The position numbers and the translations under genes are program-made. 64,000 nucleotides of DNA. Origin: Solea solea. Taxonomy: Eukaryota > Chordata > Actinopteri > Pleuronectiformes > Soleidae. The first letter of the stretch is position 1. Each line of letters starts with the position of its first letter. Location of the stretch: NCBI RefSeq assembly GCF_958295425.1, contig NC_081138.1, forward strand, positions 23,417,886 through 23,481,885. The letters run 5' to 3'. Shown in pieces: positions 44,434-60,159 of the stretch. A model generated the notes under the pieces. The model did no database searches and was not told where the DNA came from. It saw nothing but the letters and a program-made list of their open reading frames with translations.

Positions 44434-47400
44434 TTGGACGACAAACTTAACCTATGACTTTTTGGACTGATTTTGGACGACATACTAACCTATGACTTTT
44501 TGACAGATTTTGGACGACATACTAACCTATGACTTTTTTGACTGATTTTGGACTACATACTAACCTATGACTTTTTTGACTGATTTTGGACGACATACTA
44601 ACCTATGACTTTTTTCACAGATTTTGGATGACATACTAACCTATGACTTTTTTGACTCATTTTGGACGACATACTAACCTATGACTTTTTTGACTGATTT
44701 TGGACGACATACTAACCTATGACTTTTTGACTGATTTTGGACGACAAACTAACCTATGACTTTTTTGACTGATTTTGGACGACATACTAACCTATGACTT
44801 TTTTGACTGATTTTGGACGACATAGTAACCTATGACTTTTTTCACAGATTTTGGACGACATACTAACCTATGACTTTTTTCACTGATTTTGGACGACATA
44901 CTAACCTATGACTTTTTGGACTGATTTTGGACGACATACTAACCTATGACTTTTTGGACTGATTTTGGACGACAAACTAACCTATGACTTTTTGGACTGA
45001 TTTTGGACGACATACTAACCTATGACTTTTTGGACTGATTTTGGACGACAAACTAACCTATGACTTTTTGGACTGATTTTGGACGACATACTAACCTATG
45101 ACTTTTTGACAGATTTTGGACGACATACTAACCTATGACTTTTTTGACTGATTTTGGACTACATACTAACCTATGACTTTTTGACTGATTTTGGACGACA
45201 TACTAACCTATGACTTTTTTCACAGATTTTGGACGACATACTAACCTATGACTTTTTTGACTCATTTTGGACGACATACTAACCTATGACTTTTTTGACT
45301 GATTTTGGACGACATACTAACCTATGACTTTTTTGACTGATTTTGGACGACAAACTTAACCTATGACTTTTTGGACTGATTTTGGACGACATACTAACCT
45401 ATGACTTTTTGACAGATTTTGGACGACATACTAACCTATGACTTTTTTGACTGATTTTGGACGACATAGTAACCTATGACTTTTTTCACAGATTTTAGAC
45501 GACATACTAACCTATGACTTTTTTCACTGATTTTGGACGACATACTAACCTATGACTTTTTTGACTGATTTTGGAAGACATACTAACCTATGACTTCTAG
45601 GACTGATTTTGGACGACATACTAACCTATGACTTTTTGGACTGATTTTGGAAGACAAACTAACCTATGACTTTTTGACTGATTTTGGAAGACATACTAAC
45701 CTATGACTTTTTTGACTGATTTTGGACGACATACTAACCTATGACTTTTTTCACAGATTTCGGACGACATACTAACCTATGACTTTTTGGACTCATTTTG
45801 GACGACATACTAACCTATGACTTTTTTGACTGATTTTGGACGACATACTAACCTATGACTTTTTTGACTGATTTTGGACGACATAGTAACCTATGACTTT
45901 TTTCACAGATTTTGGACGACATACTAACTTATGACTTTTTGACTGATTTTGGACGACATACTAACCTATGACTTTTTGGACTGATTTTGGACGACATACT
46001 AACCTATGACTTTTTGGACTGATTTTGGACGACATAGTAACCTATGACTTTTTTCACAGATTTTGGACGACATACAAACTTATGACTTTTTGACTGATTT
46101 TGGACGACATACTAACCTGTGACTTTTTGGACTGATTTTGGACGACATACTAACCTATGACTTTTTGACTGATTTTGGAAGACATACTAACCTATGACTT
46201 TTTTGACTGATTTTGGACGACATACTAACCTATGACTTTTTTCACAGATTTTGGACGACATACTAACCTATGACTTTTTTGACTGATTTTGGACGACATA
46301 CTAACCTATGACTTTTTTCACTGATTTTGGACGACATACTAACCTATGACTTTTTTGACTGATTTTGGAAGACATACTAACCTATGACTTTTTGGACTGA
46401 TTTTGGACGACATACTAACCTATGACTTTTTGGACTGATTTTGGAAGACAAACTAACCTATGACTTTTTGACTGATTTTGGAAGACATACTAACCTATGA
46501 CTTTTTTGACTGATTTTGGACGACATACTAACCTATGACTTTTTTCACAGATTTCGGACGACATACTAACCTATGACTTTTTGGACTCATTTTGGACGAC
46601 ATACTAACCTATGACTTTTTTGACTGATTTTGGACGACATACTAACCTATGACTTTTTTGACTGATTTTGGACGACATAGTAACCTATGACTTTTTTCAC
46701 AGATTTTGGACGACATACTAACTTATGACTTTTTGACTGATTTTGGACGACATACTAACCTATGACTTTTTGGACTGATTTTGGACGACATACTAACCTA
46801 TGACTTTTTGGACTGATTTTGGAAGAGAAAATAACCTATGACCTTTTGACTGATTTTGGAAGACATACTAACCTATGACTTTTTTGACTGATTTTGGACG
46901 ACATACTAACCTATGACTTTTTTCACAGATTTTGGACGACATACTAACCTATGACTTTTTTGACTGATTTTGGACGACATACTAACCTATGACTTTTTGA
47001 CTGATTTTGGACAACATACGAACCTATGACTTTTTTGACTGATTTTGGACGACATAGTAACCTATGACTTTTTTCACAGATTTTGGACGACATACTAACC
47101 TATGACTTTTTTGACTGATTTTGGACGACATACTAACCTATGACTTTTTTCACTGATTTTGGACGACATACTAACCTATGACTTTTTGGACTGATTTTGG
47201 AAGACAAACTAACCTATGACTTTTTGACTGATTTTGGAAGACATACTAACCTATGACTTTTTTGACTGATTTTGGACGACATACTAACCTATGACTTTTT
47301 TCACAGATTTTGGACGACATACTAACCTATGACTTTTTTGACTGATTTTGGACGACATACTAACCTATGACTTTTTTCACAGATTTTGGACGACATACTA

Positions 47401-50400
47401 ACCTATGACTTTTTTGACTCATTTTGGACGACATACTAACCTATGACTTTTTTGACTGATTTTGGACGACATACTAACCTATGACTTTTTGACTGATTTT
47501 GGACGACAAACTAACCTATGACTTTTTGGACTGATTTTGGACGACATACTAACCTATGACTTTTTTGACTGATTTTGGACGACATAGTAACCTATGACTT
47601 TTTTCACAGATTTTGGACGACATACCAACTTATGACTTTTTGACTGATTTTGGACGACATACTAACCTGTGACTTTTTGGACTGATTTTGGACGACATAC
47701 TAACCTATGACTTTTTGACTGATTTTGGAAGACATACTAACCTATGACTTTTTTGACTGATTTTGGACGACATACTAACCTATGACTTTTTTCACTGTTT
47801 TTGGACGACATACTAACCTATGACTTTTTTGACTGATTTTGGAAGACATACTAACCTATGACTTTTTGGACTGATTTTGGACGACATACTAACCTATGAC
47901 TTTTTGGACTGATTTTGGAAGACAAACTAACCTATGACTTTTTGACTGATTTTGGACGACATACCAACTTATGACTTTTTGACTGATTTTGGACGACATA
48001 CTAACCTGTGACTTTTTGGACTGATTTTGGACGACATACTAACCTATGACTTTTTGGACTGATTTTGGAAGACAAACTAACCTATGACTTTTTGACTGAT
48101 TTTGGAAGACATACTAACCTATGACTTTTTTGACTGATTTTGGACGACATACTAACCTATGACTTTTTTGACTGATTTTGGACGACATACTAACCTATGA
48201 CTTTTTTGACTGATTTTGGACGACATACTAACCTATGACTTTTTGACTGATTTTGGACGACATACGAACCTATGACTTTTTTGACTGATTTTGGACGACA
48301 TAGTAACCTATGACTTTTTTCACAGATTTTGGACGACATACTAACCTATGACTTTTTTCACTGATTTTGGACGACATACTAACCTATGACTTTTTGGACT
48401 GATTTTGGACGACATACTAACCTATGACTTTTTGGACTGATTTTGGACGACAAACTAACCTATGACTTTTTGGACTGATTTTGGACGACATACTAACCTA
48501 TGACTTTTTGACAGATTTTGGACGACATACTAACCTATGACTTTTTTGACTGATTTTGGACTACATACTAACCTATGACTTTTTTGACTGATTTTGGACG
48601 ACATACTAACCTATGACTTTTTTCACAGATTTTGGACGACATACTAACCTATGACTTTTTTGACTCATTTTGGACGACATACTAACCTATGACTTTTTTG
48701 ACTGATTTTGGACGACATACTAACCTATGACTTTTTGACTGATTTTGGACGACAAACTAACCTATGACTTTTTGGACTGATTTTGGACGACATACTAACC
48801 TATGACTTTTTTGACTGATTTTGGACGACATAGTAACCTATGACTTTTTTCACAGATTTTGGACGACATACCAACTTATGACTTTTTGACTGATTTTGGA
48901 CGACATACTAACCTGTGACTTTTTGGACTGATTTTGGAAGACATACTAACCTATGACTTTTTTGACTGATTTTGGACGACATACTAACCTATGACTTTTT
49001 TCACAGATTTCGGACGACATACTAACCTATGACTTTTTGGACTCATTTTGGACGACATACTAACCTATGACTTTTTTGACTGATTTTGGACGACATACTA
49101 ACCTATGACTTTTTTCACTGATTTTGGACGACATACTAACCTATGACTTTTTGGACTGATTTTGGACGACATACTAACCTATGACTTTTTGGACTGATTT
49201 TGGACGACAAACTAACCTATGACTTTTTGGACTGATTTTGGACGACATACTAACCTATGACTTTTTGACAGATTTTGGACGACATACTAACCTATGACTT
49301 TTTTGACTGATTTTGGACGACATAGTAACCTATGACTTTTTTCACAGATTTTGGACGACATACTAACCTATGACTTTTTTGACTCATTTTGGACGACATA
49401 CTAACCGATGACTTTTTTGACTGATTTTGGACGACATACTAACCTATGACTTTTTGACTGATTTTGGACGACATACGAACCTATGACTTTTTTGACTGAT
49501 TTTGGACGACATACTAACCTATGACTTTTTGACTGATTTTGGACGACAAACTAACCTATGACTTTTTGGACTGATTTTGGACGACATACTAACCTATGAC
49601 TTTTTTGACTGATTTTGGACGACATAGTAACCTATGACTTTTTTCACAGATTTTGGACGACATACCAACTTATGACTTTTTGACTGATTTTGGACGACAT
49701 ACTAACCTATGACTTTTTTCACTGTTTTTGGACGACATACTAACCTATGACTTTTTGGACTGATTTTGGACGACATACTAACCTATGACTTTTTGGACTG
49801 ATTTTGGAAGACAAACTAACCTATGACTTTTTGACTGATTTTGGACGACATACCAACTTATGACTTTTTGACTGATTTTGGACGACATACTAACCTGTGA
49901 CTTTTTGGACTGATTTTGGACGACATACTAACCTATGACTTTTTGGACTGATTTTGGAAGACAAACTAACCTATGACTTTTTGACTGATTTTGGAAGACA
50001 TACTAACCTATGACTTTTTTGACTGATTTTGGACGACATACTAACCTATGACTTTTTTGACTGATTTTGGACGACATACTAACCTATGACTTTTTTGACT
50101 GATTTTGGACGACATACTAACCTATGACTTTTTGGACTGATTTTGGACGACATACTAACCTATGACTTTTTGGACTGATTTTGGACGACAAACTAACCTA
50201 TGACTTTTTGGACTGATTTTGGACGACATACTAACCTATGACTTTTTGACAGATTTTGGACGACATACTAACCTATGACTTTTTTGACTGATTTTGGACT
50301 ACATACTAACCTATGACTTTTTTGACTGATTTTGGACGACATACTAACCTATGACTTTTTTCACAGATTTTGGACGACATACTAACCTATGACTTTTTTG

Positions 50401-51145
50401 ACTCATTTTGGACGACATACTAACCTATGACTTTTTTGACTGATTTTGGACGACATACTTACCTATGACTTTTTGACTGATTTTGGACGACAAACTAACC
50501 TATGACTTTTTGGACTGATTTTGGACGACATACTAACCTATGACTTTTTTGACTGATTTTGGACGACATAGTAACCTATGACTTTTTTCACAGATTTTGG
50601 ACGACATACCAACTTATGACTTTTTGACTGATTTTGGACGACATACTAACCTGTGACTTTTTGGACTGATTTTGGAAGACATACTAACCTATGACTTTTT
50701 TGACTGATTTTGGACGACATACTAACCTATGACTTTTTTCACAGATTTCGGACGACATACTAACCTATGACTTTTTGGACTCATTTTGGACGACATACTA
50801 ACCTATGACTTTTTTGACTGATTTTGGACGACATACTAACCTATGACTTTTTTCACTGATTTTGGACGACATACTAACCTATGACTTTTTGGACTGATTT
50901 TGGACGACATACTAACCTATGACTTTTTGGACTGATTTTGGACGACAAACTAACCTATGACTTTTTGGACTGATTTTGGACGACATACTAACCTATGACT
51001 TTTTGACAGATTTTGGACGACATACTAACCTATGACTTTTTTGACTGATTTTGGACGACATAGTAACCTATGACTTTTTTCACAGATTTTGGACGACATA
51101 CTAACCTATGACTTTTTTGACTCATTTTGGACGACATACTAACCG

Positions 51146-52929
51146 ATGACTTTTTTGACTGATTTTGGACGACATACTAACCTATGACTTTTTGACTGAT
51201 TTTGGACGACATACGAACCTATGACTTTTTTGACTGATTTTGGACGACATACTAACCTATGACTTTTTGACTGATTTTGGACGACATACGAACCTATGAC
51301 TTTTTTGACTGATTTTGGACGACATAGTAACCTATGACTTTTTTCACAGATTTTGGACGACATACTAACCTATGACTTTTTTCACTGATTTTGGACGACA
51401 TACTAACCTATGACTTTTTGGACTGATTTTGGACGACATACTAACCTATGACTTTTTGGACTGATTTTGGACGACAAACTAACCTATGACTTTTTGGACT
51501 GATTTTGGACGACATACTAACCTATGACTTTTTGACAGATTTTGGACGACATACTAACCTATGACTTTTTTGACTGATTTTGGACTACATACTAACCTAT
51601 GACTTTTTTGACTGATTTTGGACGACATACTAACCTATGACTTTTTTCACAGATTTTGGACGACATACTAACCTATGACTTTTTTGACTCATTTTGGACG
51701 ACATACTAACCTATGACTTTTTTGACTGATTTTGGACGACATACTAACCTATGACTTTTTGACTGATTTTGGACGACAAACTAACCTATGACTTTTTGGA
51801 CTGATTTTGGACGACATACTAACCTATGACTTTTTTGACTGATTTTGGACGACATAGTAACCTATGACTTTTTTCACAGATTTTGGACGACATACCAACT
51901 TATGACTTTTTGACTGATTTTGGACGACATACTAACCTGTGACTTTTTGGACTGATTTTGGGCGACATACTAACCTATGACTTTTTTGACTGATTTTGGA
52001 CGACATACTAACCTATGACTTTTTGACTGATTTTGGACGACAAACTAACCTATGACTTTTTGGACTGATTTTGGACGACATACTAACCTATGACTTTTTT
52101 GACTGATTTTGGACGACATACTAACCTATGACTTTTTGACTGATTTTGGACGACATACGAACCTATGACTTTTTTGACTGATTTTGGACGACATACTAAC
52201 CTATGACTTTTTGACTGATTTTGGACGACATACGAACCTATGACTTTTTTGACTGATTTTGGACGACATAGTAACCTATGACTTTTTTCACAGATTTTGG
52301 ACGACATACTAACCTATGACTTTTTTCACTGATTTTGGACGACATACTAACCTATGACTTTTTGGACTGATTTTGGACGACATACTAACCTATGACTTTT
52401 TGGACTGATTTTGGACGACAAACTAACCTATGACTTTTTGGACTGATTTTGGACGACATACTAACCTATGACTTTTTGACAGATTTTGGACGACATACTA
52501 ACCTATGACTTTTTTGACTGATTTTGGACTACATACTAACCTATGACTTTTTTGACTGATTTTGGACGACATACTAACCTATGACTTTTTTCACAGATTT
52601 TGGACGACATACTAACCTATGACTTTTTTGACTCATTTTGGACGACATACTAACCTATGACTTTTTTGACTGATTTTGGACGACATACTAACCTATGACT
52701 TTTTGACTGATTTTGGACGACAAACTAACCTATGACTTTTTGGACTGATTTTGGACGACATACTAACCTATGACTTTTTTGACTGATTTTGGACGACATA
52801 GTAACCTATGACTTTTTTCACAGATTTTGGACGACATACCAACTTATGACTTTTTGACTGATTTTGGACGACATACTAACCTGTGACTTTTTGGACTGAT
52901 TTTGGGCGACATACTAACCTATGACTTTT
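51146..52929 (+). repeat. 944-bp higher-order unit, two copies
   Basis: Offset of 944 bp (25 monomers): GGACTACA at 51,582 and 52,526, and the rare TTGGGCGAC body at 51,960 and 52,904. About 840 bp of each unit matches. The same relation appears again at about 55.5-56.7 kb (GGGCGAC at 55,739 and 56,683, again 944 bp apart), because the region was later duplicated at 3,779 bp. Confidence 0.87.
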
Positions 52930-55900
52930 TGACTGATTTTGGAAGACATACTAACCTATGACTTTTTTGACTGATTTTGGACGACATACTAACCTATGAC
53001 TTTTTTCACAGATTTTGGACGACATACTAACCTATGACTTTTTTGACTGATTTTGGACGACATACTAACCTATGACTTTTTTCACTGATTTTGGACGACA
53101 TACTAACCTATGACTTTTTTGACTGATTTTGGAAGACATACTAACCTATGACTTTTTGGACTGATTTTGGACGACATACTAACCTATGACTTTTTGGACT
53201 GATTTTGGAAGACAAACTAACCTATGACTTTTTGACTGATTTTGGAAGACATACTAACCTATGACTTTTTTGACTGATTTTGGACGACATACTAACCTAT
53301 GACTTTTTTCACAGATTTCGGACGACATACTAACCTATGACTTTTTGGACTCATTTTGGACGACATACTAACCTATGACTTTTTTGACTGATTTTGGACG
53401 ACATACTAACCTATGACTTTTTTCACTGATTTTGGACGACATACTAACCTATGACTTTTTGGACTGATTTTGGACGACATACTAACCTATGACTTTTTGG
53501 ACTGATTTTGGACGACAAACTAACCTATGACTTTTTGGACTGATTTTGGACGACATACTAACCTATGACTTTTTGACAGATTTTGGACGACATACTAACC
53601 TATGACTTTTTTGACTGATTTTGGACGACATACTAACCTATGACTTTTTTCACAGATTTTGGACGACATACTAACCTATGACTTTTTTGACTCATTTTGG
53701 ACGACATACTAACCGATGACTTTTTTGACTGATTTTGGACGACATACTAACCTATGACTTTTTGACTGATTTTGGACGACATACGAACCTATGACTTTTT
53801 TGACTGATTTTGGACGACATAGTAACCTATGACTTTTTTCACAGATTTTGGACGACATACTAACCTATGACTTTTTTGACTCATTTTGGACGACATACTA
53901 ACCTATGACTTTTTTCACAGATTTTGGACGACATACTAACCTATGACTTTTTTGACTCATTTTGGACGACATACTAACCTATGACTTTTTTGACTGATTT
54001 TGGACGACATACTAACCTATGACTTTTTTCACAGATTTTGGACGACATACTAACTTATGACTTTTTGACTGATTTTGGACGACATACTAACCTATGACTT
54101 TTTGGACTGATTTTGGACGACATACTAACCTATGACTTTTTGGACTGATTTTGGACGACATAGTAACCTATGACTTTTTTCACAGATTTTGGACGACATA
54201 CCAACTTATGACTTTTTGACTGATTTTGGACGACATACTAACCTGTGACTTTTTGGACTGATTTTGGACGACATACTAACCTATGACTTTTTGACTGATT
54301 TTGGAAGACATACTAACCTATGACTTTTTTGACTGATTTTGGACGACATACTAACCTATGACTTTTTGGACTCATTTTGGACGACATACTAACCTATGAC
54401 TTTTTTGACTGATTTTGGACGACATACTAACCTATGACTTTTTTGACTGATTTTGGACGACATAGTAACCTATGACTTTTTTCACAGATTTTGGACGACA
54501 TACTAACTTATGACTTTTTGACTGATTTTGGACGACATACTAACCTATGACTTTTTGGACTGATTTTGGACGACATACTAACCTATGACTTTTTGGACTG
54601 ATTTTGGAAGACAAACTAACCTATGACTTTTTGACTGATTTTGGAAGACATACTAACCTATGACTTTTTTGACTGATTTTGGACGACATACTAACCTATG
54701 ACTTTTTTCACAGATTTTGGACGACATACTAACCTATGACTTTTTTGACTGATTTTGGACGACATACTAACCTATGACTTTTTGACTGATTTTGGACAAC
54801 ATACGAACCTATGACTTTTTTGACTGATTTTGGACGACATAGTAACCTATGACTTTTTTCACAGATTTTGGACGACATACTAACCTATGACTTTTTTCAC
54901 TGATTTTGGACGACATACTAACCTATGACTTTTTGGACTGATTTTGGACGACATACTAACCTATGACTTTTTTGACTGATTTTGGACGACATAGTAACCT
55001 ATGACTTTTTTCACAGATTTTGGACGACATACCAACTTATGACTTTTTGACTGATTTTGGACGACATACTAACCTGTGACTTTTTGGACTGATTTTGGAC
55101 GACATACTAACCTATGACTTTTTGGACTGATTTTGGAAGACAAACTAACCTATGACTTTTTGACTGATTTTGGAAGACATACTAACCTATGACTTTTTTG
55201 ACTGATTTTGGACGACATACTAACCTATGACTTTTTTCACAGATTTTGGACGACATACTAACCTATGACTTTTTTGACTGATTTTGGACGACATACTAAC
55301 CTATGACTTTTTGACTGATTTTGGACGACATACGAACCTATGACTTTTTTGACTGATTTTGGACGACATAGTAACCTATGACTTTTTTCACAGATTTTGG
55401 ACGACATACTAACCTATGACTTTTTTCACTGATTTTGGACGACATACTAACCTATGACTTTTTGGACTGATTTTGGACGACATACTAACCTATGACTTTT
55501 TTGACTGATTTTGGACGACATACTAACCTATGACTTTTTGACTGATTTTGGACGACAAACTAACCTATGACTTTTTGGACTGATTTTGGACGACATACTA
55601 ACCTATGACTTTTTTGACTGATTTTGGACGACATAGTAACCTATGACTTTTTTCACAGATTTTGGACGACATACCAACTTATGACTTTTTGACTGATTTT
55701 GGACGACATACTAACCTGTGACTTTTTGGACTGATTTTGGGCGACATACTAACCTATGACTTTTTTGACTGATTTTGGACGACATACTAACCTATGACTT
55801 TTTGACTGATTTTGGACGACAAACTAACCTATGACTTTTTGGACTGATTTTGGACGACATACTAACCTATGACTTTTTTGACTGATTTTGGACGACATAC

Positions 55901-58900
55901 TAACCTATGACTTTTTGACTGATTTTGGACGACATACGAACCTATGACTTTTTTGACTGATTTTGGACGACATACTAACCTATGACTTTTTGACTGATTT
56001 TGGACGACATACGAACCTATGACTTTTTTGACTGATTTTGGACGACATAGTAACCTATGACTTTTTTCACAGATTTTGGACGACATACTAACCTATGACT
56101 TTTTTCACTGATTTTGGACGACATACTAACCTATGACTTTTTGGACTGATTTTGGACGACATACTAACCTATGACTTTTTGGACTGATTTTGGACGACAA
56201 ACTAACCTATGACTTTTTGGACTGATTTTGGACGACATACTAACCTATGACTTTTTGACAGATTTTGGACGACATACTAACCTATGACTTTTTTGACTGA
56301 TTTTGGACTACATACTAACCTATGACTTTTTTGACTGATTTTGGACGACATACTAACCTATGACTTTTTTCACAGATTTTGGACGACATACTAACCTATG
56401 ACTTTTTTGACTCATTTTGGACGACATACTAACCTATGACTTTTTTGACTGATTTTGGACGACATACTAACCTATGACTTTTTGACTGATTTTGGACGAC
56501 AAACTAACCTATGACTTTTTGGACTGATTTTGGACGACATACTAACCTATGACTTTTTTGACTGATTTTGGACGACATAGTAACCTATGACTTTTTTCAC
56601 AGATTTTGGACGACATACCAACTTATGACTTTTTGACTGATTTTGGACGACATACTAACCTGTGACTTTTTGGACTGATTTTGGGCGACATACTAACCTA
56701 TGACTTTTTGACTGATTTTGGAAGACATACTAACCTATGACTTTTTTGACTGATTTTGGACGACATACTAACCTATGACTTTTTTCACAGATTTTGGACG
56801 ACATACTAACCTATGACTTTTTTGACTGATTTTGGACGACATACTAACCTATGACTTTTTTCACTGATTTTGGACGACATACTAACCTATGACTTTTTTG
56901 ACTGATTTTGGAAGACATACTAACCTATGACTTTTTGGACTGATTTTGGACGACATACTAACCTATGACTTTTTGGACTGATTTTGGAAGACAAACTAAC
57001 CTATGACTTTTTGACTGATTTTGGAAGACATACTAACCTATGACTTTTTTGACTGATTTTGGACGACATACTAACCTATGACTTTTTTCACAGATTTCGG
57101 ACGACATACTAACCTATGACTTTTTGGACTCATTTTGGACGACATACTAACCTATGACTTTTTTGACTGATTTTGGACGACATACTAACCTATGACTTTT
57201 TTCACTGATTTTGGACGACATACTAACCTATGACTTTTTGGACTGATTTTGGACGACATACTAACCTATGACTTTTTGGACTGATTTTGGACGACAAACT
57301 AACCTATGACTTTTTGGACTGATTTTGGACGACATACTAACCTATGACTTTTTGACAGATTTTGGACGACATACTAACCTATGACTTTTTTGACTGATTT
57401 TGGACGACATACTAACCTATGACTTTTTTCACAGATTTTGGACGACATACTAACCTATGACTTTTTTGACTCATTTTGGACGACATACTAACCGATGACT
57501 TTTTTGACTGATTTTGGACGACATACTAACCTATGACTTTTTGACTGATTTTGGACGACATACGAACCTATGACTTTTTTGACTGATTTTGGACGACATA
57601 GTAACCTATGACTTTTTTCACAGATTTTGGACGACATACTAACCTATGACTTTTTTGACTCATTTTGGACGACATACTAACCTATGACTTTTTTCACAGA
57701 TTTTGGACGACATACTAACCTATGACTTTTTTGACTCATTTTGGACGACATACTAACCTATGACTTTTTTGACTGATTTTGGACGACATACTAACCTATG
57801 ACTTTTTTCACAGATTTTGGACGACATACTAACTTATGACTTTTTGACTGATTTTGGACGACATACTAACCTATGACTTTTTGGACTGATTTTGGACGAC
57901 ATACTAACCTATGACTTTTTGGACTGATTTTGGACGACATAGTAACCTATGACTTTTTTCACAGATTTTGGACGACATACCAACTTATGACTTTTTGACT
58001 GATTTTGGACGACATACTAACCTGTGACTTTTTGGACTGATTTTGGACGACATACTAACCTATGACTTTTTGACTGATTTTGGAAGACATACTAACCTAT
58101 GACTTTTTTGACTGATTTTGGACGACATACTAACCTATGACTTTTTGGACTCATTTTGGACGACATACTAACCTATGACTTTTTTGACTGATTTTGGACG
58201 ACATACTAACCTATGACTTTTTTGACTGATTTTGGACGACATAGTAACCTATGACTTTTTTCACAGATTTTGGACGACATACTAACTTATGACTTTTTGA
58301 CTGATTTTGGACGACATACTAACCTATGACTTTTTGGACTGATTTTGGACGACATACTAACCTATGACTTTTTGGACTGATTTTGGAAGACAAACTAACC
58401 TATGACTTTTTGACTGATTTTGGAAGACATACTAACCTATGACTTTTTTGACTGATTTTGGACGACATACTAACCTATGACTTTTTTCACAGATTTTGGA
58501 CGACATACTAACCTATGACTTTTTTGACTGATTTTGGACGACATACTAACCTATGACTTTTTGACTGATTTTGGACAACATACGAACCTATGACTTTTTT
58601 GACTGATTTTGGACGACATAGTAACCTATGACTTTTTTCACAGATTTTGGACGACATACTAACCTATGACTTTTTTCACTGATTTTGGACGACATACTAA
58701 CCTATGACTTTTTGGACTGATTTTGGACGACATACTAACCTATGACTTTTTTGACTGATTTTGGACGACATAGTAACCTATGACTTTTTTCACAGATTTT
58801 GGACGACATACCAACTTATGACTTTTTGACTGATTTTGGACGACATACTAACCTGTGACTTTTTGGACTGATTTTGGACGACATACTAACCTATGACTTT

Positions 58901-59280
58901 TTGGACTGATTTTGGAAGACAAACTAACCTATGACTTTTTGACTGATTTTGGAAGACATACTAACCTATGACTTTTTTGACTGATTTTGGACGACATACT
59001 AACCTATGACTTTTTTCACAGATTTTGGACGACATACTAACCTATGACTTTTTTGACTGATTTTGGACGACATACTAACCTATGACTTTTTGACTGATTT
59101 TGGACGACATACGAACCTATGACTTTTTTGACTGATTTTGGACGACATAGTAACCTATGACTTTTTTCACAGATTTTGGACGACATACTAACCTATGACT
59201 TTTTTCACTGATTTTGGACGACATACTAACCTATGACTTTTTGGACTGATTTTGGACGACATACTAACCTATGACTTTTT
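51700..59280 (+). repeat. Tandem 3,779-bp higher-order unit, two full copies
   Basis: Constant offset of 3,779 bp (100 monomers at 37.8 bp), with copies at about 51,700-55,480 and 55,480-59,280. Markers: GGGCGAC (51,960/55,739 and 52,904/56,683), GGACTACA (52,526/56,305), and TTTCGG, CCGATGAC and GGACAACATACG bodies further along. I saw no difference between the copies at the places compared. This is the largest clean tandem unit in the window and contains the 944-bp unit. Confidence 0.88.
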
Positions 59281-60159
59281 GGACTGATTTTGGACGACAA
59301 ACTAACCTATGACTTTTTGGACTGATTTTGGACGACATACTAACCTATGACTTTTTGACAGATTTTGGACGACATACTAACCTATGACTTTTTTGACTGA
59401 TTTTGGACTACATACTAACCTATGACTTTTTTGACTGATTTTGGACGACATACTAACCTATGACTTTTTTCACAGATTTTGGACGACATACTAACCTATG
59501 ACTTTTTTGACTCATTTTGGACGACATACTAACCTATGACTTTTTTGACTGATTTTGGACGACATACTAACCTATGACTTTTTGACTGATTTTGGACGAC
59601 AAACTAACCTATGACTTTTTGGACTGATTTTGGACGACATACTAACCTATGACTTTTTTGACTGATTTTGGACGACATAGTAACCTATGACTTTTTTCAC
59701 AGATTTTGGACGACATACCAACTTATGACTTTTTGACTGATTTTGGACGACATACTAACCTGTGACTTTTTGGACTGATTTTGGACGACATACTAACCTA
59801 TGACTTTTTGACTGATTTTGGAAGACATACTAACCTATGACTTTTTTGACTGATTTTGGACGACATACTAACCTATGACTTTTTTCACAGATTTTGGACG
59901 ACATACTAACCTATGACTTTTTTGACTGATTTTGGACGACATACTAACCTATGACTTTTTTCACTGATTTTGGACGACATACTAACCTATGACTTTTTTG
60001 ACTGATTTTGGAAGACATACTAACCTATGACTTTTTGGACTGATTTTGGACGACATACTAACCTATGACTTTTTGGACTGATTTTGGAAGACAAACTAAC
60101 CTATGACTTTTTGACTGATTTTGGAAGACATACTAACCTATGACTTTTTTGACTGATTT

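Noticed and set aside
51139..51363. Minus-strand open frame of 74 codons, also at 52,083-52,307 and 55,862-56,086
   Set aside because: Chance frame through alternating TACGAAC and TACTAAC monomers; its three copies are explained by the 944- and 3,779-bp duplications. No start context, promoter or family similarity was seen.
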